DNA of 38,960 nucleotides from CAZYHS01 sp964647545 (lineage in GTDB: Bacteria; UBA10199; GCA-002796325; 1-14-0-20-49-13): positions 1-38,960 of the forward strand of contig CAZYHS010000019.1 in assembly GCA_964647545.1 (NCBI GenBank), given 5' to 3'. Shown piece by piece: positions 17,328 through 25,744 of this stretch (positions are counted from its first letter, which is position 1; each line of letters starts with the position of its first letter). The position numbers and the translations under genes are program-made. The notes under the pieces were generated by a model. The model searched no databases. It worked only from the letters and a program-made list of their open reading frames with translations, and was not told where the DNA came from.

Positions 17328-18398
17328 TTACGCCCTGTTCTCTTCTTTCATTCTGTAAACAATGATGAGAATCTCGGCGACCGCGGCATAAAGGTCTTCA
17401 GGAATTTCGTCGCCGACATCCAGTTCGATAAGCGCCCAAGCTAGTGGAACGTTCTGCATGACCGGTATGCCGCTCTCTTTTGCGGTGTCGCGGATCATTT
17501 CGGCGAAAAGACGCTGGCCTTTGGCCACCACCTGCGGCGACCCCATCGTTTTGTCATCGTATTTAAGAGCTATCGCCAGTTCGGTCGGATTGGTCACGAC
17601 AAAATCGCTGGTTTTTACCGCTTGTTTCACGTCTCCCATAACCATCTCCTGATAGAGATGTTTGCGCATGCTTTTGATAAGCGGGTCGCCTTCGTCCTCT
17701 TTGTACTCTCGTTTGACCTCTTCTTTGGTCATGCGCATCTGCTTTTTATACTGCCAGCGCTGCACCATAAGGTCTATGAAAGCTATCACGATAAAACAGA
17801 TAAAGACTTTTATCAAAAACGACGAGATGACCTTTCCCGCCACGGCCGTCGATTGCGGCAAAGTCCCCATGACCGTCATGACGACTTCGCGCAGATTGTC
17901 TCTAAGAACCGTGTAGGCAATCAGAAAAATCACACCCATCTTGGCGATATTTTTCAGCAGCTCCACGAAGGTGGTCACTTTGAACATGTTCTTGATGTTT
18001 TCGACTATGTTCAGTCTCTCCATCTTAGGTTTCATGGGCTCGGAGGCAAAAAGAGGCCCGACTTGAGCAAAACCTATCAACGCGGCAATCGCAGCTATCA
18101 ATAGTAGAAAGGGGCCGGCCGCCTTGGCAAACGCAACAAAGGCATCCTGCACATAGATAAAAAGTTCCTCGTTATTTATGTTCTTTTTAGAGGCAATTTC
18201 GAACGAAAAACGCATCGAATCGAGAAAAACGCGGTAGATAGATTTATAAAATATTGCGAGCAGCCCGAACGCCCCGATAAGAATGACCACGGTCCCCACG
18301 TCGCGGCTTTTGGAGACCTGCCCTTTTTTACGGGCATCGCGTAAACGTCTTGGTGTCGCATCCTCTGTCTTCTCCTGCGACGATTGTTCGGGCGCCAT
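17328..18398 (-). CDS. FlhB/SctU-family type III export switch protein
   Basis: A 356-residue inner-membrane component of a flagellar or injectisome type III export gate. The N-terminus has EKTEDATPRRLRDARKKGQV, the family hallmark, followed by four predicted membrane segments (about 33-55, 88-112, 140-160, 185-208). The cytoplasmic region has EVKREYKEDEGDPLIKSMRK. The self-cleavage loop reads NPTE (about residue 269) rather than the common NPTH; Asn and Pro needed for cleavage are present. The C-terminal domain (GIPVMQNVPLAWAL, DEIPEDLYAAVAEIL) is complete. No other type III secretion or flagellar gene is in the window, so FlhB versus SctU cannot be settled from context. Confidence 0.85.
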   Translation of the reverse strand: MAPEQSSQEKTEDATPRRLRDARKKGQVSKSRDVGTVVILIGAFGLLAIFYKSIYRVFLDSMRFSFEIASKKNINNEELFIYVQDAFVAFAKAAGPFLLLIAAIAALIGFAQVGPLFASEPMKPKMERLNIVENIKNMFKVTTFVELLKNIAKMGVIFLIAYTVLRDNLREVVMTVMGTLPQSTAVAGKVISSFLIKVFICFIVIAFIDLMVQRWQYKKQMRMTKEEVKREYKEDEGDPLIKSMRKHLYQEMVMGDVKQAVKTSDFVVTNPTELAIALKYDDKTMGSPQVVAKGQRLFAEMIRDTAKESGIPVMQNVPLAWALIELDVGDEIPEDLYAAVAEILIIVYRMKEENRA

Positions 18399-18458
18399 TT
18401 ATCCTCCGAAAGTCAGTTGTCATACGAACGTAATTGCTGTATGTTCCGGCCACGCAAT

Positions 18459-20423
18459 ATGCCAGAAAAATCAAGACATGACAACATCACAGTAATTCAC
18501 ACTTCACTCGGTCAGTATTCCATCGGGCAAAAACTGGCTCAGGGGGGCATGGCCGAGATTTTCAGAGGCGTTGCAAAAGACTTGCACGGCCTCGAAGAGA
18601 GACCCGTAGTAATTAAAAAGATACTTCCGAACATCGCCGCCAACCGCGAATTTGTCGATATGCTGGTCAGCGAGGCAAAAATCGCCGTCCAGCTATCGCA
18701 CGGCAACATCGCTCAAATTTACGATCTCGGAAAGGTCGGCAACGATTATTTCATGGTCATGGAGTTCGTTGACGGCAAATCGCTCTCTCAGATCAACAAA
18801 CGCTGCGTAAAATCGGGCGAACTCATTCCGATAGAACACACCTGCTATTTCATAGCCGAAGTCGCCGCCGGACTCGACTACATGCATAACAAGAAAGACG
18901 ACGCCGGACTATCGCTAGGAATCGTTCATCGCGACATAAGCCCGCAAAATATCATTGTCAGTTACTCCGGCACCGTAAAGATCATCGACTTCGGCATAGC
19001 AAAGTCGGCCATTCACACCGACGCCACGGAAGCCGGCGTACTTAAAGGAAAGTTCGCCTACATGTCGCCGGAGCAGGCGTTTGGAAAACAGATCGACGGC
19101 AGGAGCGATATATTTTCTCTCGGTGTGATTTTGTTCGAACTTCTCACCGGTCGCAGACTTTTCAAAGACAAAGACAGCAAAGCCACTATTAAGAACGTGC
19201 GACGCGCCGAAGTCGAAGCCCCGTCAAAATTCAATCCCGATATCCCCAAAGAGCTGGACGACATCGTCCTCAAGGCCCTTTCCAAACGTCCGGACGACCG
19301 CTATCAGCAGGCGGGATATCTTAGAAATGACCTCTTAAAATTTCTATACACAAAGTTCGCCAAGTTCAATCCGGCCGACGTCACAAAGTTCGTGACGGAA
19401 ATGTTCGGCGAGGAGCTCTCTGAAAGAGACGAAGAGCGCGAGCAGGAGCATACTCCGGTCCTCATATTCGACCAGACGCAGACCGGCATGGAAACAGGGC
19501 CGGCCGCCGTAATGCGCGAGTTCATGCTCGAAGATAAAGAACGCACTCAGGCAAATACCGAAATCGCGCAAGCCGAGAGTTTGGTCGAAACGGAGGCCGT
19601 CGCCGCCAGATTGAAAGGTTATTTCGATCGGCAGGTCGAAAAGGCCAAAGAGATACCCGCTCACGTAACAAAATTATGGGGCCGCGCGAAGCCTTACGTT
19701 TATGCGTTAATTTCACTTTCTGCTATCGCGGCGCTGCTGGTCGCCGGCGGAAAACTTGGCTGGTGGAAAAAATGGTCCGAATTTTTCAAAGCGGTCGAAA
19801 TCGGAAGACATGACGAGTCAACCCAATCTTCGCCGGTCGAGTTCACATATATTTTTGTCAATTCGATCCCAGACGGCGCCGAAATATTCATAGACGACGT
19901 TTCGACAAGTAAAAGAACTCCGGCGGAGATCACATCACTTCAAGCCGACAATAAGCCGCACAAACTCGGGCTCTACCTCGACGACCACAAATATTTCGAA
20001 GCGACCTTTATGGCAAAAGCTGACGAGCCCGTGAGATTTACCCCGCGACTTGAAGTTGCGTACGGACACTTGGAAATAATTTCGGAACCTGCCGGAGCAA
20101 CCGTGTTCATCAACGGCATAAATAGCGGAGCTACTCCGTTCTCAAAGACCGACGTCGAACCCGACGCGGTCTTAAATATCAGGCTGATAAAGAACGGCTA
20201 CAAAGAGTTCGGCGAAACCGTAAAAGTGCACGAAGGGACAAGTAAAATCATACGGGCAAACCTCTTCACGCTGCCAAAGCGTGCCGGAGAAACTTTGCCA
20301 ACACCCCCTGCCGCTTCTACGGAGACGCCACCTGCAAAGGAATCACCGCCTGCAGAAAAACCCGCAAGCGATATGCCTGAAATGATGAAGCCGGCCCCGC
20401 TTGAACAAAAGGAAAAACCATGA
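18459..20423 (+). CDS. Membrane Ser/Thr protein kinase with PEGA domains
   Basis: From the ATG at 18459 (654 residues; 18441 is equally possible, and the more upstream frame start would overlap the divergent gene). The kinase domain has the Gly loop LAQGGMAEIFRG, lysine in VVIKKI, catalytic HRDISPQN (about 156), DFGIA (about 177) and GKFAYMSPEQ. A membrane segment at about 412-432 (VYALISLSAIAALLVAG) puts the C-terminus outside. Two PEGA-type repeats follow: IPDGAEIFIDDV with RTPAEI, and EPAGATVFINGINSGATPF. A Pro-rich tail ends the protein. HRDxSPxN and PEGA together are typical of Myxococcales kinases. The stop overlaps the start of a GH16 lipoprotein gene (ATGA), so the two are probably co-translated. 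Confidence 0.92.
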   Translation: MPEKSRHDNITVIHTSLGQYSIGQKLAQGGMAEIFRGVAKDLHGLEERPVVIKKILPNIAANREFVDMLVSEAKIAVQLSHGNIAQIYDLGKVGNDYFMVMEFVDGKSLSQINKRCVKSGELIPIEHTCYFIAEVAAGLDYMHNKKDDAGLSLGIVHRDISPQNIIVSYSGTVKIIDFGIAKSAIHTDATEAGVLKGKFAYMSPEQAFGKQIDGRSDIFSLGVILFELLTGRRLFKDKDSKATIKNVRRAEVEAPSKFNPDIPKELDDIVLKALSKRPDDRYQQAGYLRNDLLKFLYTKFAKFNPADVTKFVTEMFGEELSERDEEREQEHTPVLIFDQTQTGMETGPAAVMREFMLEDKERTQANTEIAQAESLVETEAVAARLKGYFDRQVEKAKEIPAHVTKLWGRAKPYVYALISLSAIAALLVAGGKLGWWKKWSEFFKAVEIGRHDESTQSSPVEFTYIFVNSIPDGAEIFIDDVSTSKRTPAEITSLQADNKPHKLGLYLDDHKYFEATFMAKADEPVRFTPRLEVAYGHLEIISEPAGATVFINGINSGATPFSKTDVEPDAVLNIRLIKNGYKEFGETVKVHEGTSKIIRANLFTLPKRAGETLPTPPAASTETPPAKESPPAEKPASDMPEMMKPAPLEQKEKP

Positions 20424-21466
20424 AGAAAATTACCGGAGTTATTTTGGCGCTCGCTTGTGCAACCGGATTAACGTGCTTTGGCTGCCACACAAGCACAGAC
20501 AACTCAAAGATCGACACGCGTCCCGACAACGAAACCGACACGACCGACAATAACGTTAACACCGAAGAGCCGGCGAATAACGAAGGTAATGTTGACGGAA
20601 ACGACAATAGCGGCACGCCACAGCCGCCGGACGAACCTAACGTCGTTTCTCCTTACATAGACGACGATTTCGCCGGCAGCTCCTCGATATGGAAATTGCC
20701 CACAAACACAACCCCCGGCTCTGTATCATTCGCCTACGCAGATCCGGCTGCAGAAGACGGTAGATCCGTGCGCATCCTCTTCGGCGGCAATCCGTCGTTT
20801 GGCCCGAGCGACAAGGTCGGCCCGAACAACTCAAAGGACATAACCCTTAACGAAAAGCTCGGATACGGAATCTACAAATTCAGGGTCAAGCCGGCCACAT
20901 GTTCGGCTTCGGACGAAGAGATGATCACCGGAATTTTCATTTATGCCAACAACGGCAGCGACGCCAACGGCAACGGCATGATCGATAACAACGAAATTGA
21001 CGTTGAATTCGCTTGCAGCCTCCCTTCGACCTTCTGGCTTACCGTATGGACAGATTATCAGGAGAAAGACGGCGTTGAAAAAGCAAAGCGTCAGACCAGA
21101 AGAATTCGCTTTACCGACGGCACCTATAAAGACACGGTGCAAAACGGCACAAAATCCACAATAACCGAAACCAAGGGGAACCTCCCCGCTTCGCTCAAAG
21201 ATGCCTCGTTCGACCAGCGGGCTCAATATTTAACGCTTGGGTTCGAATGGAGAGCGTCGTTTGTCAGGTTCTTCATCGAAAAGAACGGCGAAGAGATCGA
21301 TCTGTGGAACATGTCGAACCAGTCGTATGTTCCGGCCGCGCCGGCCTATTTTCTGGTCAATCTCTGGCACGCCCGCAGCATCTGGTCGTCTCCTGAAAGC
21401 GCGCTCGCCGATTATCCAAAATCGGACGTTACGGTTCTGGTCGATTATTTCAAATATTGGAAATGA
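20420..21466 (+). CDS. GH16-like (concanavalin fold) lipoprotein
   Basis: A 348-residue lipoprotein: signal peptide with lipobox CFGC, then an Asp/Asn/Thr-rich spacer to about residue 75, then a glucanase-like beta-sandwich. The catalytic GH16 motif is NEIDVEF with Glu192, Asp194 and Glu196 (ExDxE). Supporting family segments are YGIYKFRVKP before it and LGFEWRASFVRFFIEKNGEEI after it. Known GH16 enzymes cleave beta-1,3 or beta-1,4 glucans and galactans; the substrate is not predictable here. A DANGNGMIDNNE segment just before the motif resembles a Ca-binding loop. An AAAGGA ribosome binding site lies inside the kinase gene and the genes share ATGA. Confidence 0.78.
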   Translation: MKKITGVILALACATGLTCFGCHTSTDNSKIDTRPDNETDTTDNNVNTEEPANNEGNVDGNDNSGTPQPPDEPNVVSPYIDDDFAGSSSIWKLPTNTTPGSVSFAYADPAAEDGRSVRILFGGNPSFGPSDKVGPNNSKDITLNEKLGYGIYKFRVKPATCSASDEEMITGIFIYANNGSDANGNGMIDNNEIDVEFACSLPSTFWLTVWTDYQEKDGVEKAKRQTRRIRFTDGTYKDTVQNGTKSTITETKGNLPASLKDASFDQRAQYLTLGFEWRASFVRFFIEKNGEEIDLWNMSNQSYVPAAPAYFLVNLWHARSIWSSPESALADYPKSDVTVLVDYFKYWK

Positions 21467-21468
21467 CC

Positions 21469-21510
21469 TTTAAACGATCTTAAACCACGTTGAACAAATT
21501 CAACCGTCTG
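21469..21510. repeat. Short run of 9-10-bp TTAAAC-type repeats before comM
   Basis: Units ttaaacgat, cttaaaccac, gttgaacaaa and ttcaaccgtc follow one another at 9-10-bp spacing, in one orientation. They resemble the arrays at 23153-23229 and 23692-23728. The pair GTTGAA/TTCAAC (21489-21504) could form a weak hairpin followed by a T run at 21512, possibly ending the GH16 transcript. Confidence 0.55.
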
Positions 21511-21625
21511 TCTTTTTTCTAAACACAAGTGTGCGCGTTCGCTACAATCGAAAACCGGTCTTACCTATTGAAGAGGACAAAATAGACAGCTCTCAAACTC
21601 GGCATGCTTTGCATTTAGAAAAAGC

Positions 21626-23149
21626 ATGTACGCAAAGATAATCTCGGCGACAATTGTTGGGCTCGACGCTACGTGCGTCTTTGTAGAGGTCGATCTGGCC
21701 GGAGGTCTGCCGGGCTGGCAAATAGTTGGGCTCCCGGAAACAATGATAAAAGAGAGCAAAGACCGTGTTGCGGCTGCTATACGCAATTCGGGACTTGAGC
21801 TTCCAACGCGCAAAACGACCATCAACCTCGCTCCGGCCGACATTAAAAAACACGGTACGGCGTTCGACCTGCCGATCGCCGCTGGGCTTCTATGTGCCAA
21901 TTCGGCGTTCACCCCCGAATCGGCCTCCGGCTGGATGATGGCCGGAGAGCTTTCGCTATCGGGAGAACTCAACGCAATCGCCGGCAGCGTTTCACTTGCG
22001 GTAGCGGCTAAAAAACGAAAGATGAAGGGGCTGCTAGTTCCGGCGGCGAACTATTGCGAGGCAAAGCTGGTCGAGGGGCTCGATATCGTCGGTGCAAAGA
22101 ACGTTGCCGAAGTTGTGGCGTTCTTTAGAGACGGTACAAGGCCACAGCATGCTCAGTCTCAAAAAGTCGTTCATCAAAATGATGACCAACCCGATTATTG
22201 CGAGGTAATCGGGCAGGCGCACGCCAAAAGGGCAATGGAAATTGCGGCGGCAGGCGGACATCACATTCTTCTACAGGGGCCACCCGGAACCGGCAAAACC
22301 ATGCTGGCAGAACGTTTGCCAAGCATTCTCCCCGAGCTGGAATACGACGAATCGATCGACGTCACTAAAATCTACAGTCTCTTCGGCCTGCTTAACCGCG
22401 ATTCGCCACTCATCACAACGCCACCATTTCGCGCGCCTCATCATCTGGCTTCGACGGCCGGCTTTGCCGGAGGAGGAACCGGCGTTCCAAAACCGGGCGA
22501 AATTTCACTAGCGCACAAAGGGGTTCTTTTCATGGACGAACTGCCCGAATTTAGACGGGACGTATTGGAAAGTCTAAGGCAGCCGCTTGAATCGGGCCGA
22601 GTTCAGGTGACCAGATCGGGAACATCTCTCACCTTTCCCGCCCAGTTCATGCTGGTCGCAGCGATGAACCCGTGCGGTTGCGGATATTTTAGGCATCCTA
22701 AAAGACCGTGCACCTGTCAGGTCGGGCAGATCCAGCGCTACCGGAAGAAAATCAGCGGCCCCCTTTTGGATAGAATCGATCTGCAAGTCACACTTTCACC
22801 GATGGCGTCGGAAGATTTTTTGAACGAACGGGTCGAAGAGAGCTCAAGCGCGATCAAGGAACGGGTTTTGGCCGCACGAAAGATCCAAGCCGAACGTTAT
22901 CGAGGAAGCAAAATTAAATGTAACGCCCGACTGGGCCCCAAGAAAATGCGTGAACTGGGAATTATAGACGGTGAAAGCGCCCTTTTTCTCTCGCGGCTGG
23001 TCGATAAAATGCGGCTTTCGGCACGCGCATACGACCGGATAATAAAGGTCGCGCGAACGATCGCCGATTTAGCTTGCGACAAAAGAATTTCGACCCATCA
23101 TATTTTGGAGGCGGCGCAATATAGAAGCTTTGACCGGGAAATCCTTTAA
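21626..23149 (+). CDS. comM: ComM/YifB-family Mg-chelatase-like AAA+ ATPase
   Basis: A 507-residue cytosolic AAA+ protein. Characterised ComM proteins are hexameric helicases that promote branch migration during natural transformation and recombination. The N-terminal ChlI-like domain (about 20-140) includes GLPGWQIVGLPETMIKES and NLAPADIKKHGTAFDLPIA. Walker A GPPGTGKT is at about 218-225, Walker B/sensor is in LFMDELPEF, and AAMNPCGCGYF with the following Cys pair is typical. The arginine-finger region RIDLQVTLSP and a C-terminal helical domain with YDRIIKVARTIADL are complete. The start MYAKIISATIVGLDA is the family start. The gene is flanked on both sides by short-repeat arrays. Confidence 0.95.
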   Translation: MYAKIISATIVGLDATCVFVEVDLAGGLPGWQIVGLPETMIKESKDRVAAAIRNSGLELPTRKTTINLAPADIKKHGTAFDLPIAAGLLCANSAFTPESASGWMMAGELSLSGELNAIAGSVSLAVAAKKRKMKGLLVPAANYCEAKLVEGLDIVGAKNVAEVVAFFRDGTRPQHAQSQKVVHQNDDQPDYCEVIGQAHAKRAMEIAAAGGHHILLQGPPGTGKTMLAERLPSILPELEYDESIDVTKIYSLFGLLNRDSPLITTPPFRAPHHLASTAGFAGGGTGVPKPGEISLAHKGVLFMDELPEFRRDVLESLRQPLESGRVQVTRSGTSLTFPAQFMLVAAMNPCGCGYFRHPKRPCTCQVGQIQRYRKKISGPLLDRIDLQVTLSPMASEDFLNERVEESSSAIKERVLAARKIQAERYRGSKIKCNARLGPKKMRELGIIDGESALFLSRLVDKMRLSARAYDRIIKVARTIADLACDKRISTHHILEAAQYRSFDREIL

Positions 23150-23152
23150 AAC

Positions 23153-23229
23153 GTTTAAGTAGCTTAAATTGTTTAAGATTGTTTAAACAATTTTAAACTA
23201 CTTAAACAACCTTAAACAACTTAAACAAT
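23153..23229. repeat. Inverted array of 9-10-bp GTTTAA/TTAAAC repeats
   Basis: Units gtttaagta, gcttaaatt, gtttaagatt and gtttaa run towards a centre at the perfect 14-bp palindrome ATTGTTTAAACAAT (23178-23191). Units ttaaactac, ttaaacaac, ttaaacaac and ttaaacaat then run in the other orientation at 9-10-bp spacing up to 5 bp before the ATG of the four-helix-bundle gene. The head-to-head plan, spacing and palindromic centre match the array at 91-226, but the core bases differ. Confidence 0.85.
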
Positions 23230-23234
23230 ATCTT

Positions 23235-23696
23235 ATGCCAACTGCAAAACACTTTGAAGATCTTATTATCTGGCAAGAGGCGCGGACGCTGACAAAAAAG
23301 ACATACGAAGCTGTAACACATGCCGATTGGGGGCTTGCCAATCAGATGCGACGTGCTGCGGTTTCAATTATGAGCAACATCGCCGAAGGGTTTGAACGCG
23401 GAGGAAATAAAGAATTCGTCCATTTTTTATTTATCGCCAAAGCATCGTGCGGAGAGCTGCGCAGCCAGCTCTACGTTCTCTTGGATATGAATTTTGTTTC
23501 AAAGAAACAATGTGACGATTTACAAATTGTCGCCCGAAAACTTTCGATTAAAATTTCAAATTTGATCGGGCATTTAAAAGAATATCCGGAATTCGGCGTC
23601 AGAAACAATAAAACCAAAGCAGACGAATGTTTTCAAAAAAAGCTATCGCAATTTCACGAAGATTTCCTTGCGGAACAAGACACCCGAAATATTTAA
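23235..23696 (+). CDS. Four-helix-bundle protein (S23 / 23S rRNA intervening-sequence-protein family)
   Basis: A 153-residue helical protein of the S23/IVP family (TIGR02436-like). The start is HFEDLIIWQEARTLTKKTYE, and the hallmark follows: LANQMRRAAVSIMSNIAEGFERG, then KEFVHFLFIAKASCGELRSQL, and a last helix with KLSIKISNLIGHLK. Family members were first noted in rRNA intervening sequences but are mostly free-standing with unknown function; relatives include the Avd accessory protein of diversity-generating retroelements. No reverse transcriptase or template repeat is in the window. The gene is tightly enclosed by two repeat arrays, one ending 5 bp before its ATG and one containing its stop codon. 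No Shine-Dalgarno sequence is visible, since the array fills its place. Confidence 0.9.
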   Translation: MPTAKHFEDLIIWQEARTLTKKTYEAVTHADWGLANQMRRAAVSIMSNIAEGFERGGNKEFVHFLFIAKASCGELRSQLYVLLDMNFVSKKQCDDLQIVARKLSIKISNLIGHLKEYPEFGVRNNKTKADECFQKKLSQFHEDFLAEQDTRNI

Positions 23697-23728
23697 ACAA
23701 CCTTAAACAACGTTGAACTATTTAAACT
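23692..23728. repeat. TTAAAC-type repeat array between convergent stop codons
   Basis: Units tttaaacaac, cttaaacaac, gttgaactat and ttaaac follow at 10-bp spacing. The TAA of the four-helix-bundle gene (23694-23696) and the TAA of the convergent surface-protein gene (23722-23724) are both formed by repeat units. The units are nearly the same as those in the array upstream of the four-helix-bundle gene. Confidence 0.75.
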
Positions 23729-25716
23729 TGTCGTTTCCACCTGCGCCACACAAGCAACGCCCCGCTCCCCAATCCGATAAATATCATCGGCAGAAAATCG
23801 GCAATAGGACCCGCGCTTTGCGCGTACATGTTGCATTTACAATCACCGGGTTTCTTAATTCCGGCCCCTTCGCTACACGAACCGGTCTCTTCATCGCAGC
23901 TGAAATTTTTACCTTTCGCAAGGCACGCGGCACAAGCGGCGTCTAGGTCGATCACCTTACAATATGGCTGCGGACAAGCGGTATAATCAACACCTGCAGG
24001 ACATTCGTAAATATTTACAAAACCGTCGTTACAGCGGCAATTGGTGCCGTCAACGTAGGCGTTGTCATCGGCACAAACATCTGTAAAATAAGATTCATCC
24101 TTGCAAGCGCCGCGCAAATCACGGACATATCCGGCTCTGGCGCCACATTCGCACTTCCAACGATCGGGAGACGAAAACATTCCTTCCGGTCCGCACTTAA
24201 CACACGGGAAAAGATAAGCACCGTCCACAACGTCGTCGCTATATCGCCCATAACCTATTTTACACTCGCAAACCCCGTCCACAACTTCTTCGTTGGCACC
24301 GCAATCACCCTCGGGTAAAAGCGATATACACGAGCCCTCAGGGCCTACAACTTTGGTAGCATCATTACATTTACATGCGCCATCCTGATAGGTTTGTTCT
24401 TCCTGACAAACAGATTCACAAGCTCCGGTTATTAAATTGCGTTGTGTGCCGCTTGCGCACTTTTCAACGCATTCAGTACCCCAAAATTCTTTAGGCTCAC
24501 TGCATGACGCCAAAGGTAATGGACACGGGCCTGACAAACCATCTAAAGTAATACATAAGTTATTATTAATTGTAACAACACTGCCGAACTTCGACATGTT
24601 TTTTGATTCACAAAGAGCAATGAACGAAACCTCATCGCTCTTTAGCAAATTAATTTTGTTACGAGACATTTTAATTTGATAAACCCCACTTGAATTTTTT
24701 TCTGGGGTGTAAACGCTAACCGACTCTAAATGAGAAATATCGCCATTAGGAGCTCTATAAATAATGTAGGGCTCAAATCTGAGATTGCCTGCGCACAAAT
24801 CACCGCCTTTTAATTGCTTTGCCGACTGCATGTTTTGAATATCAAAAACATAATAGTCACTTAACTTACCTATAAATGAGATTTGAGGCCGTCCGATTTT
24901 CTTGATTTTAGACGATGCGCTACCATCAATGATAGTTGAGAGAGAGATTGGAAATGTGGATGTGCTCTTAAACTTGGCGCCTGAAATATAAACTGAAGAC
25001 TCGTTGTTATTTAAATAGACAGCGCTGGTATTATTAGCAGAAATATTAAACGTTGCACCTAAAATACTGAGAGACTGAATATTTTCAGACACATCCTTAA
25101 TCTCTATAATTTTATTTTCGGTCTGCTCAGAAAATTCTGATGAAAGCATGCTGATCTTCCAAGCACTAGCATCATATGAGGCGGCTAAAAGAGCGACATT
25201 CATTTTAGCATTAATTTTCAAACCGTGTACGTCATCCTCACCATTGAATGTCTGAGGTGTGATCGGATAAGTGCAAAAGGCACATTGAGATGCGCTTTTA
25301 GCTGAATTAAACGGAATTGGCCTGATATTTTTAAATTCAGTTAACGCAAATGAACCCCCATTAAGTGTCATAACCGGCTCAGCAAACGTATAACCATTCA
25401 ATTTCAACATGTTATTTGAAGGCCTTTTAAGTAAAATGCCCTTTGGTTGCTGTGACAACGCTTCACAGTCATAGCATTTGCTGGAAAAAAGAGCCTCTGA
25501 CTTATCTGAAAAATAGGCACATATCAAATCATCCAGAGTACGTAAATCCACTGGATTTTTATTTGCACAATCAACACAACTGCCATCTACGAAATCACTG
25601 CATATCTTCCAATGTTGTGGTTCAGAAGCTGTTGCGGCAAACAAATTTACGGAAATCGCCAAAGTAACAACCGCGCCAAAAACAAGAGCCACAAATTTTA
25701 TTTTCACATTTTTCAT
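23722..25716 (-). CDS. Secreted Cys-rich (EGF-like) surface protein with C-terminal Cys/TM/Arg anchor
   Basis: A 664-residue protein with a Sec signal peptide (MKNVKIKFVALVFGAVVTLAISVNL, then FAATA). Residues about 60-400 are Asn/Ser-rich and probably beta-structured, with short strands suggesting a beta-helix. Residues about 400-630 are Cys-rich with EGF-like spacing (for example CNDGFVNIYECPAG and CKCNDATKVVG). The C-terminus has GDCKCN, a hydrophobic stretch (FLPMIFIGLGSGALLV) and a basic end (WRRWKRQV), the layout of MYXO-CTERM-type sorting tails. A GGAGG ribosome binding site precedes the ATG. It follows the TSP3 lipoprotein gene after 28 bp, likely in one operon. The N-terminal half is more AT-rich than its neighbours. 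Confidence 0.75.
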   Translation of the reverse strand: MKNVKIKFVALVFGAVVTLAISVNLFAATASEPQHWKICSDFVDGSCVDCANKNPVDLRTLDDLICAYFSDKSEALFSSKCYDCEALSQQPKGILLKRPSNNMLKLNGYTFAEPVMTLNGGSFALTEFKNIRPIPFNSAKSASQCAFCTYPITPQTFNGEDDVHGLKINAKMNVALLAASYDASAWKISMLSSEFSEQTENKIIEIKDVSENIQSLSILGATFNISANNTSAVYLNNNESSVYISGAKFKSTSTFPISLSTIIDGSASSKIKKIGRPQISFIGKLSDYYVFDIQNMQSAKQLKGGDLCAGNLRFEPYIIYRAPNGDISHLESVSVYTPEKNSSGVYQIKMSRNKINLLKSDEVSFIALCESKNMSKFGSVVTINNNLCITLDGLSGPCPLPLASCSEPKEFWGTECVEKCASGTQRNLITGACESVCQEEQTYQDGACKCNDATKVVGPEGSCISLLPEGDCGANEEVVDGVCECKIGYGRYSDDVVDGAYLFPCVKCGPEGMFSSPDRWKCECGARAGYVRDLRGACKDESYFTDVCADDNAYVDGTNCRCNDGFVNIYECPAGVDYTACPQPYCKVIDLDAACAACLAKGKNFSCDEETGSCSEGAGIKKPGDCKCNMYAQSAGPIADFLPMIFIGLGSGALLVWRRWKRQV

Positions 25717-25744
25717 AACAGCCTCCGAAATATGTTCGCGCGGT

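Noticed and set aside
23235..23696. Diversity-generating retroelement accessory protein (Avd)
   Set aside because: The protein is a four-helix bundle, but no reverse transcriptase, template repeat or variable C-type lectin target is in the window; S23/IVP is the better call.
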